Positions 1-9,862 of a stretch of DNA of 64,000 nt are shown one piece after another. The position numbers and the translations under genes are program-made. Location of the stretch: NCBI RefSeq assembly GCF_014218255.1, contig NZ_AP021872.1:1054001-1118000 (forward strand), read 5' to 3'. The DNA is from Mycoavidus sp. B2-EB (GTDB taxonomy: Bacteria > Pseudomonadota > Gammaproteobacteria > Burkholderiales > Burkholderiaceae). Each line of letters starts with the position of its first letter. The stretch's first letter is position 1. The notes under the pieces were generated by a model. It did not search any database, was not told the origin of the DNA, and saw only the letters and a list, made by a program, of their open reading frames with translations.

Positions 1-128
1 CGCGAATAGTGGTCATGTGTTTAGCGTAGGTTTATAAATAGGGCCGTACAACAAAAACATCGATTATAGCATATTGAAAGTAAAACTCTTACATATCCTT
101 CAGAGCGATTCTGGTAGGAGTAAAACGC

Positions 129-735
129 TCAGTGTTGAGGCATGATTTTTATGATGTCCTCGTCAAAAAGACCCGTCACTTCCTTCACAAAGGAAGATTC
201 TAATCCCTCGGCCAGCATTTTTTTAGCGATAGCGAGCGCTTTCTGGTACTCCCCTTCTTGTCGACCCTCTTGCCTACCTTCTTGCCGCAATTTTTCGTTA
301 AAATTCATAATACTCTCCTGCTTTTCAGGTAATGCTGTGCTCAATATCTTAAAGAATTTTTCCGTTGCTTCAGTTTGCCCGGTTTGTTCGTTTGAATTTA
401 TATATTCTATGATAGCAACAAAGTACGGTTCTGTCGTATGAGATAGTGCCATATTTAAGATGCCTTGCTCTACCAGTGAACAAATGAAACCGATAAAATC
501 ACTCTTCCGATATTATCGGCAGTCGACTGATGTTCAAGCAGCAGTAAGAGCGGGATATAACCTGCTTTACCGTTAATTTGGCACGCATAGACCATATCGC
601 TATGGACTTCACGCAGCTCAGCCGTGACATAGCTTTTATCGACTGCTTGCAAGGTATTGAGGTCAATCTAAACCCAAGCATGAGGTTTAGCGAACTTTCA
701 CGGGCATGCACCCAACAGCGTTCAATCCGTTATTT
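129..735 (-). pseudogene. Rpn-family recombination-promoting nuclease/transposase remnant
   Basis: This is a broken relic of the Rpn (PD-(D/E)XK nuclease, 'putative transposase') family. Two pieces remain. The upstream piece (about 499-720, in two frames) encodes the family's N-terminal core, with VTAELREVHSDMVYAC and then LLLEHQST. The downstream piece (129-452) encodes the usual tail with GRQEGRQEG repeats and an ML-AEGL motif before the stop. A frameshift separates the start from the LLLEHQST core, and roughly 100 residues expected between the two pieces are absent. No product is expected. Family recognition rests on the LLLEHQST and RQEG signatures. Confidence 0.7.
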
Positions 736-801
736 AACGCTACCCATTAGAAAACAAAAGATTCATTTTTCTCGTATATTTAGCTATCATTTGTCATTTT
801 T

Positions 802-1821
802 ATGCTCGTTTTTGGCATCGAAAGCTCTTGCGACGAAACCGGCCTCGCATTTTATGATACAGAGCGCGGCTTATTAGCTCATGCTGTACATTCGCAAATT
901 GACATGCACCGCGCATATGGCGGAGTCGTGCCTGAATTGGCTTCGCGCGATCATATTCGGCGTATCTTGCCCTTACTCCAACAAATCTTGCAGCAAGCAG
1001 CGATTACACCTGCAGAGATTGATGCTATCGCTTTTACCCAAGGGCCAGGACTTGCCGGAGCATTACTGGTTGGCGCTAGCGTTGCCAATGGCCTTGGGCT
1101 GGCATGGGATAAGCCCGTACTCGGCATCCATCATTTGGAAGGGCATTTATTGTCGCCGTTACTCGCGAGCACGCCCCCGGAGTTTCCGTTTATTGCTTTA
1201 TTAGTTTCGGGTGGTCATACCCAGTTAATGCGCGTGACAGATATTGGCAATTACGAAATGTTGGGCGAAACGCTCGATGATGCTGCGGGAGAGGCATTTG
1301 ACAAGACAGCGAAACTGCTCGGGCTAGATTATCCGGGCGGCCCCGCCGTATCCCACTTAGCACTAAGTGGGACCCCAGGAGCGGTGATCCTACCGCGGCC
1401 AATGCTTCATTCAAAAGATCTCGACTTCAGCTTTAGCGGCCTTAAAACGGCTGTGCTCACTTATATAAAGCAATCTGACCAGCCACTTTATGAGTCGGCC
1501 AAAGCAGATCTGGCGCAGGGCTTTGTGGCTGCGATGGTTGATGTGCTGACGGCAAAATCCATCAAAGCGATTAAACAAACGGGCCTAACTCGGCTGGTCG
1601 TGGCGGGTGGCGTGGGCGCGAATCAACAACTCCGCGCCGCACTTAAAATCGCGGCGCAACAGCACGCATTTGAAGTTTATTACCCAGATTTGGCGCTATG
1701 TACAGATAATGGCGCTATGATTGCACTGGCTGGCGCGCTCAGGCTTGCGCGCTGGCCGGAGCAAGCGCGCAAGCAGTACGCCTTTACCGTACGACCACGC
1801 TGGGATTTAGCAACTATTTAG
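802..1821 (+). CDS. tsaD: tRNA N6-adenosine threonylcarbamoyltransferase TsaD
   Basis: TsaD transfers the threonylcarbamoyl group from threonylcarbamoyl-AMP to A37 of ANN-decoding tRNAs, acting in the cytoplasm with TsaB and TsaE. The 339-residue protein has the family's usual length. It opens with the ASKHA-fold signature GIESSCDET, and it has the metal-binding pair H111 and H115 in HHLEGH. The GGHTQL motif and the late [10 protein letters not shown] motif are also present. The reading frame is complete. Its only close neighbour is folE2, which converges on it 17 bases downstream. The start is the first ATG that gives the conserved N-terminus; no strong ribosome binding site is visible. Confidence 0.96.
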   Translation: MLVFGIESSCDETGLAFYDTERGLLAHAVHSQIDMHRAYGGVVPELASRDHIRRILPLLQQILQQAAITPAEIDAIAFTQGPGLAGALLVGASVANGLGLAWDKPVLGIHHLEGHLLSPLLASTPPEFPFIALLVSGGHTQLMRVTDIGNYEMLGETLDDAAGEAFDKTAKLLGLDYPGGPAVSHLALSGTPGAVILPRPMLHSKDLDFSFSGLKTAVLTYIKQSDQPLYESAKADLAQGFVAAMVDVLTAKSIKAIKQTGLTRLVVAGGVGANQQLRAALKIAAQQHAFEVYYPDLALCTDNGAMIALAGALRLARWPEQARKQYAFTVRPRWDLATI

Positions 1822-1838
1822 GAGCTCTTTGCTCCATT

Positions 1839-2684
1839 TTAAGTAGGTTTCGCACTTTGTCGTTTGTCATATTCAACCAACGCATAAGCGCTATGATTAT
1901 GAATCGATTCAAAATTTTCAGCTTCTAGCACATAAGCGACAACCCGTTCATCTTGGTTGAGCTGACTGGCCACATCGCGCACCAAATCTTCAACAAATTT
2001 CGGATTGTCATACGCGCGCTCAGTCACAAATTTTTCATCTGGTCGCTTTAAAAGCCCCCATAATTCACAAGATGCAGACTCTTCAGCAATCCGTATCAGA
2101 TCCTCAACCGGTAGTTGATCATCTTTCAATTCTGCTTTAATAATGAGGTGCGAACGCTGGTTATGCGCACCGTATAAAGAAATTTCTTTTGAACACGGGC
2201 ATAAGCTCATCACCGGCACGAGCACTTTCATAAAAATCTGGCTACGCTCACCTTGCGCTTCGCCAATAAAGCTCACTTCATAATCAAGCAAGCTTTTAAC
2301 GCCGGATATAGGCGCCGTCTTATTCATAAAATAAGGAAAAGTGGCTTCAATGCGCCCTGCTGGGCTTTCTAGTTTAGCCAACATTTTCATCAGCATCGCT
2401 TGAAAACCAGCAAGATCAAGCGCGATAGCCTCCCCCGTCATAGCATCTACAGTGCTGTCCCCCAGGAGCGCAATAAAACGCGACATATGCGTGCCTTTTT
2501 GGGTGCTTGGCAAATACACATCAAGATCAAAAAGGCCAATGGTTGGTTGGCTCGCACCGGTTGCGCTACGCACCGTAAGCGGATGACGCACAGCTTTGAT
2601 GCCGACCCGTTGAATTGGGATTTGACGGGTGTCAATACTGCCTTGCACATCTGACATGACAGCAACAGAGTTTAATCCATTCAT
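1839..2684 (-). CDS. folE2: GTP cyclohydrolase FolE2 (type IB)
   Basis: FolE2 converts GTP to 7,8-dihydroneopterin triphosphate, the first step of folate synthesis, and replaces the zinc-dependent FolE under zinc limitation. The 281-residue protein shows the COG1469 pattern: an N-terminal [12 protein letters not shown] segment, then [13 protein letters not shown], and the cysteine-containing active-site stretch [18 protein letters not shown] near the middle. It is the last gene of a minus-strand run xseB-ispA-dxs-folE2, starting 23 bases after the dxs stop codon, so co-transcription is likely. No zinc-responsive (Zur) operator was recognised in the short gap before it. Confidence 0.95.
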   Translation of the reverse strand: MNGLNSVAVMSDVQGSIDTRQIPIQRVGIKAVRHPLTVRSATGASQPTIGLFDLDVYLPSTQKGTHMSRFIALLGDSTVDAMTGEAIALDLAGFQAMLMKMLAKLESPAGRIEATFPYFMNKTAPISGVKSLLDYEVSFIGEAQGERSQIFMKVLVPVMSLCPCSKEISLYGAHNQRSHLIIKAELKDDQLPVEDLIRIAEESASCELWGLLKRPDEKFVTERAYDNPKFVEDLVRDVASQLNQDERVVAYVLEAENFESIHNHSAYALVEYDKRQSAKPT

Positions 2685-2707
2685 AAAACAATACTTTCCT
2701 GAGCTTT

Positions 2708-4618
2708 TTATATCATTAATTCTGACGCGCTGGTCGCGCCTAAGTGTTCTGTTGCATGCATCAAAAAACGCTGACGAATTGCTTGCGCAATACCGATGCT
2801 ATCTAAACCACAATTTGCCAAAAGCCGCGCTGGGTCGCCTTGCGCAATAAAATTGTCAGGCAAACCTAATTGTAAAACCGGACATTGAATCCCTGCCGCG
2901 AGCAAGCTTTCAATACAGGCTGAACCCGCGCCCCCCATCACGCATCCCTCTTCAACCGTAACCAGTGCGTCATGCGTCTGAGCCAATTGATGCACCAGCG
3001 CTGCATCAAGCGGCTTAATAAAGCGCATATTGGCTACGCTAGCATTTAATGTCTCCGCCGCTGCCAAGCTTGGCGCTACCATTGAGCCAAAGGCAAGAAT
3101 CGCAATCCGCTGACCTACTGGCTGGGTTGACATACGTCGCACCTCGCCTTTGCCCAGCGGCAATGCCTTCATTGGTTTTTGTATAGCAACCCCCGGTCCG
3201 GCGCCACGCGGATAACGCACTGCGGTAGGCCCCGACTGTTGCAAGGCGGTATACAGCATTTGCCGGCACTCGTTTTCATCTGAGGGCGCCATCACCGTCA
3301 TATTTGGAATACAGCGTAAAAACGCAATATCATACGCCCCCGCATGAGTTGCGCCATCCGCCCCCACTAGACCCGCGCGGTCTATGGCAAACAATACCGG
3401 CAGATTTTGCAACGCAATATCATGAATCAATTGATCATAAGCGCGCTGCACAAAGGTGGAGTAAATGGCCACCACGGGTTTTAAACCTTCAACTGCCAAG
3501 CCACCTGCAAAAGTCACCGCATGTTGCTCAGCAATGCCAACATCATAATAGCGATTAGGAAAACGTTGCTCAAATTCGATCAAACCTGAACCTTCACGCA
3601 TGGCAGGTGTAATGCCAATCACGCGCTCATCTTGTTCAGCGATATCGCACAGCCATTCGCCAAACACCTGAGTGTAGGTTTTGCGCACTGCCGGAACAGA
3701 TTGAATGCCCTGAGCCGGGTTAAATTTGCCAGGGCCATGATAGAGCACTGGATCGGCTTCGGCAAGGCTGTAGCCCTGCCCTTTTTTAGTCACAACATGC
3801 AGAAATTGCGGCCCTTTGAGTTCTTTGAGGTTACACAGCGTTGGAATCAAAGACTTCAAATCGTGCCCATCAATTGGACCAATATAGTTGAAGCCAAACT
3901 CCTCAAAGAACGTAGCCGGCACCACGATGCCTTTCGCATGCCCTTCCATGCGGCGCAAAAATTTAAGTACGGGTGGCGCAATGCTTAAAATTTGTCCCAC
4001 ACCTTTCTTCGCCGCCGCATAAAAACGACCCGAGATAAGCCGTGCTAAATAGCGGTTTAACGCCCCTACTGGCGGCGAAATCGACATCTCATTATCGTTT
4101 AAAATTACAATTAATGGCAGATCGTCATAAATACCGGCATTGTTCATTGCTTCAAAGGCCATGCCAGCCGTCATTGCCCCATCACCAATCACCGCAATTG
4201 AAAAACGCTTTTCGCCTTTTAATTGGCTAGCGCGCGCCATCCCAAGCGCCGCTGAAATGGAGGTGCTTGAATGCGCTGTGCCAAACGCATCATATTCAGA
4301 TTCATTGCGGCAGGGGAAACCCGAGAGACCGCCTAGTTGGCGTAATGTTGACATCGCCTCACGCCGGCCCGTCAGAATTTTATGAGGATAGGACTGATGC
4401 CCCACATCCCATACAATCCGATCATGAGGAGTATTAAAAACATAATGTAGCGCGATGGTGAGCTCGACCGTGCCCAGATTAGAGGACAAATGCCCCCCTG
4501 TGCGCGCTACGCTATTCAGCACAAAAGCGCGCAACTCATTAGCTAAACGCTCTAACTCGCTGCGTCTAAGTTTACGTAGCTGCGCTGGCTCATTAATCGT
4601 ATTTAACAACTCACTCAT
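2708..4618 (-). CDS. dxs: 1-deoxy-D-xylulose-5-phosphate synthase
   Basis: Dxs condenses pyruvate and glyceraldehyde 3-phosphate into 1-deoxy-D-xylulose 5-phosphate, the entry step of the MEP isoprenoid pathway and a source of thiamine and pyridoxal precursors. The 636-residue protein has the transketolase-like layout. The thiamine diphosphate site [18 protein letters not shown] leads into [14 protein letters not shown] in the N-terminal third. A pyrimidine-binding domain with [15 protein letters not shown] follows, and then the C-terminal transketolase domain. It lies about 70 bases downstream of ispA in a common Burkholderia order. ispD and ispF of the same pathway lie 50 kb away in this window. 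Confidence 0.97.
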   Translation of the reverse strand: MSELLNTINEPAQLRKLRRSELERLANELRAFVLNSVARTGGHLSSNLGTVELTIALHYVFNTPHDRIVWDVGHQSYPHKILTGRREAMSTLRQLGGLSGFPCRNESEYDAFGTAHSSTSISAALGMARASQLKGEKRFSIAVIGDGAMTAGMAFEAMNNAGIYDDLPLIVILNDNEMSISPPVGALNRYLARLISGRFYAAAKKGVGQILSIAPPVLKFLRRMEGHAKGIVVPATFFEEFGFNYIGPIDGHDLKSLIPTLCNLKELKGPQFLHVVTKKGQGYSLAEADPVLYHGPGKFNPAQGIQSVPAVRKTYTQVFGEWLCDIAEQDERVIGITPAMREGSGLIEFEQRFPNRYYDVGIAEQHAVTFAGGLAVEGLKPVVAIYSTFVQRAYDQLIHDIALQNLPVLFAIDRAGLVGADGATHAGAYDIAFLRCIPNMTVMAPSDENECRQMLYTALQQSGPTAVRYPRGAGPGVAIQKPMKALPLGKGEVRRMSTQPVGQRIAILAFGSMVAPSLAAAETLNASVANMRFIKPLDAALVHQLAQTHDALVTVEEGCVMGGAGSACIESLLAAGIQCPVLQLGLPDNFIAQGDPARLLANCGLDSIGIAQAIRQRFLMHATEHLGATSASELMI

Positions 4619-4689
4619 TTAAATTTCACTTTTAATAGAAGCGATTTTCGCCTCCTCTAGCTAGGAGTGCTCTGGCTGAGACGAACGGC

Positions 4690-5574
4690 TTAGCATACTC
4701 GATCAATCACCAAATCCGCTAAATGAGCGAGCCAATGAGCTTGCTTTCCAAGCGGCACAAGCGCTACTTGGGCTTGGCGATGCAATTGCTTAACCAAGCG
4801 CTGCGATGCGTCAAGCCCAAGCACTGACACATAAGTTGGCTTGCCATTTTGGCTATCTTTGCCCGCTGTTTTGCCAAGCGTTGCTGAATTTTCACTCACA
4901 TCAAGAATATCGTCTACCACTTGAAATGCAAGCCCAATAGCAGCCGCATATTCATCCAGCGCTTTTTTACAAGTATCCGCATTTTGACCGCATAAAGCGC
5001 CTATGCGCACCGCGGCACTTAGCAAGGCCCCTGTTTTCATCCGATGCATAGTCTCAAGCGCCGCCGGCGAAAGCTCGCCACCGACGCTTTGCAAATCAAT
5101 CATTTGCCCACCCGCCATACCCTGCGAACCACTGGCTGCCGCTAACTCACGAACGAGTATGGCTTGCTGCGCGAACTCAAGCGGACTTTGAGTTAGAGTC
5201 ATAAACGCCTGTGTCTGCAATGCATCTCCGACTAATAGTGCAGTCGCTTCACCATATTTTATATGTACCGCAGGTTTGCCATGCCGCAAGTCATCGTTGT
5301 CCATTGCAGGTAGGTCATCATGGACGAGCGAATAGGCATGGACCATTTCAAGTGCTGCCGCCGCAACGTCAAGAACGCTAGAGGGCGCTCCGGTGATAAG
5401 GCCCGCGGCATGACAGAGCAGCGGACGAATGCGCTTGCCATGTCCCAGCAATGCATACCGCATAGCCTGATGGAGCTGGCTAGGTGGCGCAGTAACGGCC
5501 GGCAGATAAGTCTCAAGCGCTTGCTCAGTGCGGGCGAGAATGGCCTGACGCCAGATTGCAAAATCCGTCCCCAT
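4690..5574 (-). CDS. ispA: (2E,6E)-farnesyl diphosphate synthase
   Basis: IspA builds geranyl and then farnesyl diphosphate from isopentenyl and dimethylallyl diphosphate, feeding undecaprenyl phosphate and quinone side chains. The 294-residue all-alpha prenyltransferase has both aspartate-rich motifs: DDLPAMDNDD in the first half (FARM) and DDILD in the second half (SARM). GHGKRIRPLL near the N-terminus is also typical. Its ATG follows the xseB stop codon with no spacer (TGAATG), which indicates translational coupling, and dxs follows. No defects were seen. Confidence 0.95.
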   Translation of the reverse strand: MGTDFAIWRQAILARTEQALETYLPAVTAPPSQLHQAMRYALLGHGKRIRPLLCHAAGLITGAPSSVLDVAAAALEMVHAYSLVHDDLPAMDNDDLRHGKPAVHIKYGEATALLVGDALQTQAFMTLTQSPLEFAQQAILVRELAAASGSQGMAGGQMIDLQSVGGELSPAALETMHRMKTGALLSAAVRIGALCGQNADTCKKALDEYAAAIGLAFQVVDDILDVSENSATLGKTAGKDSQNGKPTYVSVLGLDASQRLVKQLHRQAQVALVPLGKQAHWLAHLADLVIDRVC

Positions 5575-5865
5575 TCATGCCCCTGAAGACAAGTGATTAG
5601 TTTCAAGGGGTTTAAGCATTTCACCGTCGAGCACGCGTACTTGCTGCTCTACTTTTTCAAGCTGCTGCCGACAATAGGTCACTAAGCTTACGCCGCGCCG
5701 ATACGCAGTAATAGATGCCTCAAGGTTCAAACTACCCCCTTCCATTTGCCGAATGAGGGCCTCAAGCTCAGCCAGAGCGACCTCATAGCTATTAGGTAGC
5801 GCATCGACAGCGGGTTCCCCCATATCGTTTTCAGATTCAGGTTGAGCGGGCTGAACTTTAACCAT
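5575..5865 (-). CDS. xseB: Exodeoxyribonuclease VII small subunit
   Basis: XseB is the small subunit that, in several copies, assembles with XseA into exonuclease VII, which degrades single-stranded DNA and takes part in repair. The 96-residue protein carries the family pattern YEVALAELEALIRQMEGG followed by the YRRGVSLVTYCRQQLEKVEQQV helix. The N-terminal 25 residues are variable. It is the first gene of the xseB-ispA-dxs-folE2 run. xseA is not in the window, which is usual, as the two subunits are often unlinked. Confidence 0.92.
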   Translation of the reverse strand: MVKVQPAQPESENDMGEPAVDALPNSYEVALAELEALIRQMEGGSLNLEASITAYRRGVSLVTYCRQQLEKVEQQVRVLDGEMLKPLETNHLSSGA

Positions 5866-5980
5866 GGGTTTTCAAGTTGGAGTAAATTCCATATTATATG
5901 CTGATTGTTTAAACTAAATTAGTTGCTAAATTGTATTTGGCACGCATCCTTTTCTATTTGACGCTCAAATTTTGAACCCC

Positions 5981-7141
5981 ATGCCCCAAACTATGGCGCC
6001 GGCCACTCCTCGCCCCGTTACAACAGCGCCTGATATTGCACTTATCGGCGGTGGGCTGATGGGCCGCTTAATGGGTTGGCAACTCGTCCGTAGCGGTTAC
6101 CGCGTGGCGCTTTATGAGCGTGGCGATGCAACGGGTAGTCAGGCCGCCGCCTGGGCCGCTGCCGGCATGTTAGCGCCGTTAGCAGAAGCCGCGCTCGCTG
6201 AAGTACGGATCGCCGAGCTGGGTATAGAATCACTGGCTCTTTGGCCCGCTATCTTGGCTCAGTTACCAGAACCCGTATTTTTTCAGCGCAATGGCACCTT
6301 GGTCGTCTGGCACACGGCAGATCGCGCGCAAGCCTTGCTCTTTGAACAAAGCATGCGCGCCCACCTTTCAGCCGACCTGCAACAAGCCGGTATAGTTAAA
6401 CTGCAAGGGCCCGCGCTGCAAGCCGCAGAACCCGCGCTGGGCACACGTTTTTCGCAAGCCCTGCTGCTGCCACACGAAGGTCAACTTGATAATCGGCAGC
6501 TACTCGCCGCTTTAGCGACAGGACTGGCCCAGCATAAAGCTGAATTGCATTGGGGCGTGACCATTGACGATTTAGCACTGCCTACGGCTGGCCTGGTTAT
6601 AGATTGCCGCGGACTAGGCGCCAAACCAAGCTGGCCGGCCTTACGCGGCGTGCGGGGTGAAGTCATTCGGGTCCAGGCGGCCAATCTTGGCCTGACCCGG
6701 CCCGTACGACTTTTACACCCGCGCTATCCTCTGTATATTGCCCCTAAAGAAAATGGCATATACGTTATTGGCGCGACTGAAATTGAAAGCGAAGATCAAT
6801 CGGCAGTAAGTGTGCGCAGCGCACTTGAACTATTAAGCGCAGCTTTTTCAGTGCACCCAGCATTTGGCGAAGCGCGTATTCTTGAGCTCAATACGCAATG
6901 CCGCCCAACTCTACCGGATCACCAGCCAGCAATTGCCTGGGATGGCGCGCGTATACTGCGGATTAATGGCTTGTCTCGGCACGGCTATTTAATTGCACCG
7001 GCGCTCTGCCAACAAGCATTTGCCATGATTGAGCTACTTCTAGCCGGTAAAATGACCGATCCAGACGCATTTGATGCATGGCGTCAGCAAACCCGCTGGC
7101 CGGCCTTATTTCAGAACTCTCCTCTGCATCCTATAGGTTGA
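5981..7141 (+). CDS. thiO: Glycine oxidase ThiO (FAD-dependent)
   Basis: ThiO oxidises glycine to iminoacetate (dehydroglycine), which is used with ThiS thiocarboxylate to build the thiazole of thiamine. The protein has a Rossmann FAD-binding start, IALIGGGLMGRLMGWQL, the DAO-family segment AAAWAAAGMLAPLAE, and near the C-terminus RINGLSRHGYLIAP, which contacts FAD and substrate. I place the start at the ATG of 5981 (386 residues); a TTG three codons upstream and a further ATG at 5993 are alternatives. It is first in the operon thiO-thiS-thiG-thiE. The 106-base gap from xseB (divergent) probably holds the promoter. No TPP riboswitch pattern was found there. Confidence 0.93.
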   Translation: MPQTMAPATPRPVTTAPDIALIGGGLMGRLMGWQLVRSGYRVALYERGDATGSQAAAWAAAGMLAPLAEAALAEVRIAELGIESLALWPAILAQLPEPVFFQRNGTLVVWHTADRAQALLFEQSMRAHLSADLQQAGIVKLQGPALQAAEPALGTRFSQALLLPHEGQLDNRQLLAALATGLAQHKAELHWGVTIDDLALPTAGLVIDCRGLGAKPSWPALRGVRGEVIRVQAANLGLTRPVRLLHPRYPLYIAPKENGIYVIGATEIESEDQSAVSVRSALELLSAAFSVHPAFGEARILELNTQCRPTLPDHQPAIAWDGARILRINGLSRHGYLIAPALCQQAFAMIELLLAGKMTDPDAFDAWRQQTRWPALFQNSPLHPIG

Positions 7142-7144
7142 CTT

Positions 7145-7342
7145 ATGCAAGTTATAATTAATCAACACCCTTTCGAGCTTCTGCCAGGCGCGAGCCTAGC
7201 CAATGCCCTCGAAGCGTATGCGGCGCACGCCCCATTCGCAGCAGCGGTTAATGGGGTCTTTGTCGCGCAGCGAGATTACCCTCAGCACTTGCTCAAAGAA
7301 GGTGATTGTATTGATGTCGTACAGCCAGTTATGGGCGGCTAA
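7145..7342 (+). CDS. thiS: Sulfur carrier protein ThiS
   Basis: ThiS is a ubiquitin-fold sulfur carrier. Its C-terminal glycine is adenylylated and converted to a thiocarboxylate that donates sulfur to the thiazole ring made by ThiG. The 65-residue protein ends in the essential Gly-Gly (PVMGG) and has the family pattern VNGVFVAQRDY in the middle. It starts 3 bases after the thiO stop codon, so the two are probably translationally coupled. The activating enzyme ThiF/MoeB is not in the window. Confidence 0.95.
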   Translation: MQVIINQHPFELLPGASLANALEAYAAHAPFAAAVNGVFVAQRDYPQHLLKEGDCIDVVQPVMGG

Positions 7343-7407
7343 GAATTAAACCGCCAACACCTTGCTCAGGTAAAAAATAGACACGTCTACTTTCTTTTGA
7401 GGATTAA

Positions 7408-8223
7408 ATGAATTCAAGCGCCGCGGCCGACACTTTAACCCTCTATGGGCAAACCTTTAATAGCCGTGTATTTCTAGGCACGGCCCGTTATCCATCATTG
7501 CAAATCCTCAGGCATTCAATTGAGGCGGCGCAACCAGCGTTATTGACAGTTGCATTACGCCGCCAGATAAACCAGGCCGCGGCAGCGGATACCGGCTTTT
7601 TCACCACCCTTAAAAGCCACGCCATCCCTTTTTTACCCAATACAGCAGGCTGCCATACGGTACAAGAAGTTTTAGCGACGGCTCAAATGGCGCGCGAAGT
7701 ATTCGGTACTGACTGGATCAAACTAGAATTAATTGGCGATGATTACACCTTACAGCCAGATGTAATAGGTTTAGTTGAAGCAGCAGCTCAACTCGTGCGG
7801 ATCGGCTTTAAAGTCTTGCCTTACTGTACAGAGGATCTTGTGGTTGGACAACGCTTACTTGATGCGGGCTGCGAGGTACTCATGCCGTGGGGAGCCCCCA
7901 TTGGTACCGGCAAGGGCATTGTTAATCCTTATGGTTTACGTTTATTGCGCGAGCGATTGCCTGATATACCCTTGATTGTAGATGCCGGCCTTGGCGTACC
8001 CTCCCATGCGTGTCAAGTCATGGAATGGGGGTTTGACGGGGTTCTATTAAATACTGCAATTTCTCAAGCCACCTACCCGGTACAAATGGCGCACGCCTTC
8101 GCCGCAGCAGTACGCGCAGGGCGCGTCGCTTATTTGGCTGGGCCCATGCCAGTACAAGAGAGTGCTCAAGCCAGCACCCCTGTAGTCGGAATGCCATTTT
8201 GGCACCAAACGCCAACCCCATAA
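7408..8223 (+). CDS. thiG: Thiazole synthase ThiG
   Basis: ThiG forms the thiazole phosphate carboxylate from 1-deoxy-D-xylulose 5-phosphate (the Dxs product), dehydroglycine (from ThiO) and ThiS thiocarboxylate. The 271-residue TIM barrel has the Schiff-base lysine in the WIKLELIGD motif, followed by CEVLMPWGAPIGTGKGI and VDAGLGVPSHA, both classic ThiG signatures. TTTTGAGG stands 5 bases before the ATG as a plausible ribosome binding site. The 65-base gap from thiS shows no riboswitch or clear hairpin. thiE follows after 6 bases. Confidence 0.96.
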   Translation: MNSSAAADTLTLYGQTFNSRVFLGTARYPSLQILRHSIEAAQPALLTVALRRQINQAAAADTGFFTTLKSHAIPFLPNTAGCHTVQEVLATAQMAREVFGTDWIKLELIGDDYTLQPDVIGLVEAAAQLVRIGFKVLPYCTEDLVVGQRLLDAGCEVLMPWGAPIGTGKGIVNPYGLRLLRERLPDIPLIVDAGLGVPSHACQVMEWGFDGVLLNTAISQATYPVQMAHAFAAAVRAGRVAYLAGPMPVQESAQASTPVVGMPFWHQTPTP

Positions 8224-8229
8224 ATAAAT

Positions 8230-9351
8230 ATGAACAGGCCAATTTCTTTACCCACTTTAGCAGGCCAAACCACGTTTTGGCCGCCGGATAACGCATTACG
8301 CGCAACCGCAGACCGCATTCGCGCCCGTTTAGGCCAGTGGCCATCGCCTTCGATACCATGGCGTTTATGCAGTGCTATCCCCCAATCTATTGAGGCGCAT
8401 GATTTAATCATTCTGTATAGCACCACAGACGCTGCGCAGGCAGAATCTAGCTATTTTGCCGCGGCTGCCGGCGTGCTCACTGTCGCGGACAAAACCATAT
8501 CGCTACAATATGGCGACAAAGTATACTCATTAGCCGGTGCTCGATCAGACGCTTGGCTCGCTGCCTTTGCCGCGTTTCTTGAATGTCATTTTATGCCGCA
8601 TGATGCGCTTGTTCTAGCCCATGCATGGCGCACGGATAATCTAGCGGCCAACGACGCCTGGCCAGTTGATTATGAGTATTTTCCGCGCGTAGTAGGGCTA
8701 GATCAACGTCCCAACACAGCTTTTGCGACCTGCCCTTGGCAGCTCGGACTCTATCCCGTTGTGCCAAACGCCGATTGGGTTGAACGCTTGCTTGAATTGG
8801 GCGTAAAAACCCTCCAATTACGCGTAAAAACCGAGCACTCAATGCTCCAAGCGGAAATCAAACGAGCCGTGCAAGCCGCTCGCTTGCATAATGCGCAGCT
8901 TTTTATCAACGACCACTGGCAACTTGCCATTGAGGCTGGCGCTTATGGCGTTCACCTAGGTCAAGAAGATCTATCCACAGCGCAATTACACACTATCGCC
9001 AACGCAGGATTACGCCTTGGACTCTCAACCCACGGCTACTATGAAATGCTAGTTGCGAACCACTTCCAACCAAGTTATATTGCACTCGGTGCAGTGTTTG
9101 CGACCACGACCAAGGTCATGCCAACTGCACCACAAGGATTAAGTCGACTGACGCGTTATGTGCAGTTGCTTAAAGAGAAAGTACCATTGGTTGCGATTGG
9201 TGGAATTGATCATGCTGTACTGGCTAATGTATTAGCAACAGGTGTGGGCAGTGCAGCAGTGGTGCGGGCGGTGACTGAGGCGGAGGATTTGCGGGAGGCG
9301 GTTGCGGGGTTGCAACAGGCGTTTGAGCAAAATGTTGGTTTAAGGGGGTAG
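8230..9351 (+). CDS. thiE: Thiamine-phosphate synthase ThiE with N-terminal extension
   Basis: ThiE joins HMP pyrophosphate and thiazole phosphate into thiamine phosphate. The catalytic TIM barrel occupies about residues 170-365, with TLQLRVK, then LFINDHWQLA, GVHLGQEDL, TTTKVMP for the pyrophosphate, and VAIGGID. The first 165 residues are an extra domain without motifs I can name. Burkholderia ThiE proteins are known to be long in this way, so it is lineage-typical rather than a new fusion. It ends the thi operon. A mutated 115-bp copy of its 3' end lies at 21976-22092. Confidence 0.93.
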   Translation: MNRPISLPTLAGQTTFWPPDNALRATADRIRARLGQWPSPSIPWRLCSAIPQSIEAHDLIILYSTTDAAQAESSYFAAAAGVLTVADKTISLQYGDKVYSLAGARSDAWLAAFAAFLECHFMPHDALVLAHAWRTDNLAANDAWPVDYEYFPRVVGLDQRPNTAFATCPWQLGLYPVVPNADWVERLLELGVKTLQLRVKTEHSMLQAEIKRAVQAARLHNAQLFINDHWQLAIEAGAYGVHLGQEDLSTAQLHTIANAGLRLGLSTHGYYEMLVANHFQPSYIALGAVFATTTKVMPTAPQGLSRLTRYVQLLKEKVPLVAIGGIDHAVLANVLATGVGSAAVVRAVTEAEDLREAVAGLQQAFEQNVGLRG

Positions 9352-9862
9352 AATCCGAATTCTATCAATTAGAAATTATTCACTAGAGATTAAATTATAT
9401 TTGAAATGTATGCGAGCCATTTTGGGTTAAAAAAGTCAGGAAATATGGGAATTTTTAACAATTACAATAATGCTATCAAATATTCTAAAATATCTCGCCT
9501 GACCAGCCATTAATAAATAGTTATATTTCTTATCCCTAGAAAATGAGTGAGGAGGTCACAAGATAATATTTCATTCGCTATTCACCCAAATAGATTGCTA
9601 ACGTTATTTGGCCTCTTCAAATTCAAATATGCTTATCACACCCTAATGAATAGGCGGCAAAACTTTACGCTGAGCCGTGGCGACCTTTTGGACACGTTAC
9701 CAAGCTGCAGTTATTATCCCAAAGAGCGAGCTGGTGGCTTTTATCAATATCCTAGATGGATACGCGGCGCGCTTGACGAAGGCGGCTACCAAGTTAAATT
9801 TACACTTAAACTTTGATCAATATACTCTTTTAGAGATGATACACAAAAAAGTGCATACCCAT
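9352..9862. other. Intergenic stretch between thiE and the AraC-family gene
   Basis: About 510 AT-rich bases. Two overlapping plus-strand open frames cover the second half, one of them the in-frame upstream extension of the regulator. Their peptides show no recognised domain, and I do not call either a gene. A 6-bp inverted repeat, TAGAAT/ATTCTA, overlaps the thiE stop codon; it is too short to call a terminator. Confidence 0.4.

Noticed and set aside
5866-5980. Possible TPP riboswitch before the thi operon
   Set aside because: I looked for the CTGAGA core and the flanking conserved stems upstream of thiO and also in the thiS-thiG gap; neither is present.
9547-9816. An 89-residue open frame upstream of the AraC-family gene
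   Set aside because: It overlaps the in-frame extension of the regulator in another frame, has no recognised motif and no clear ribosome binding site.
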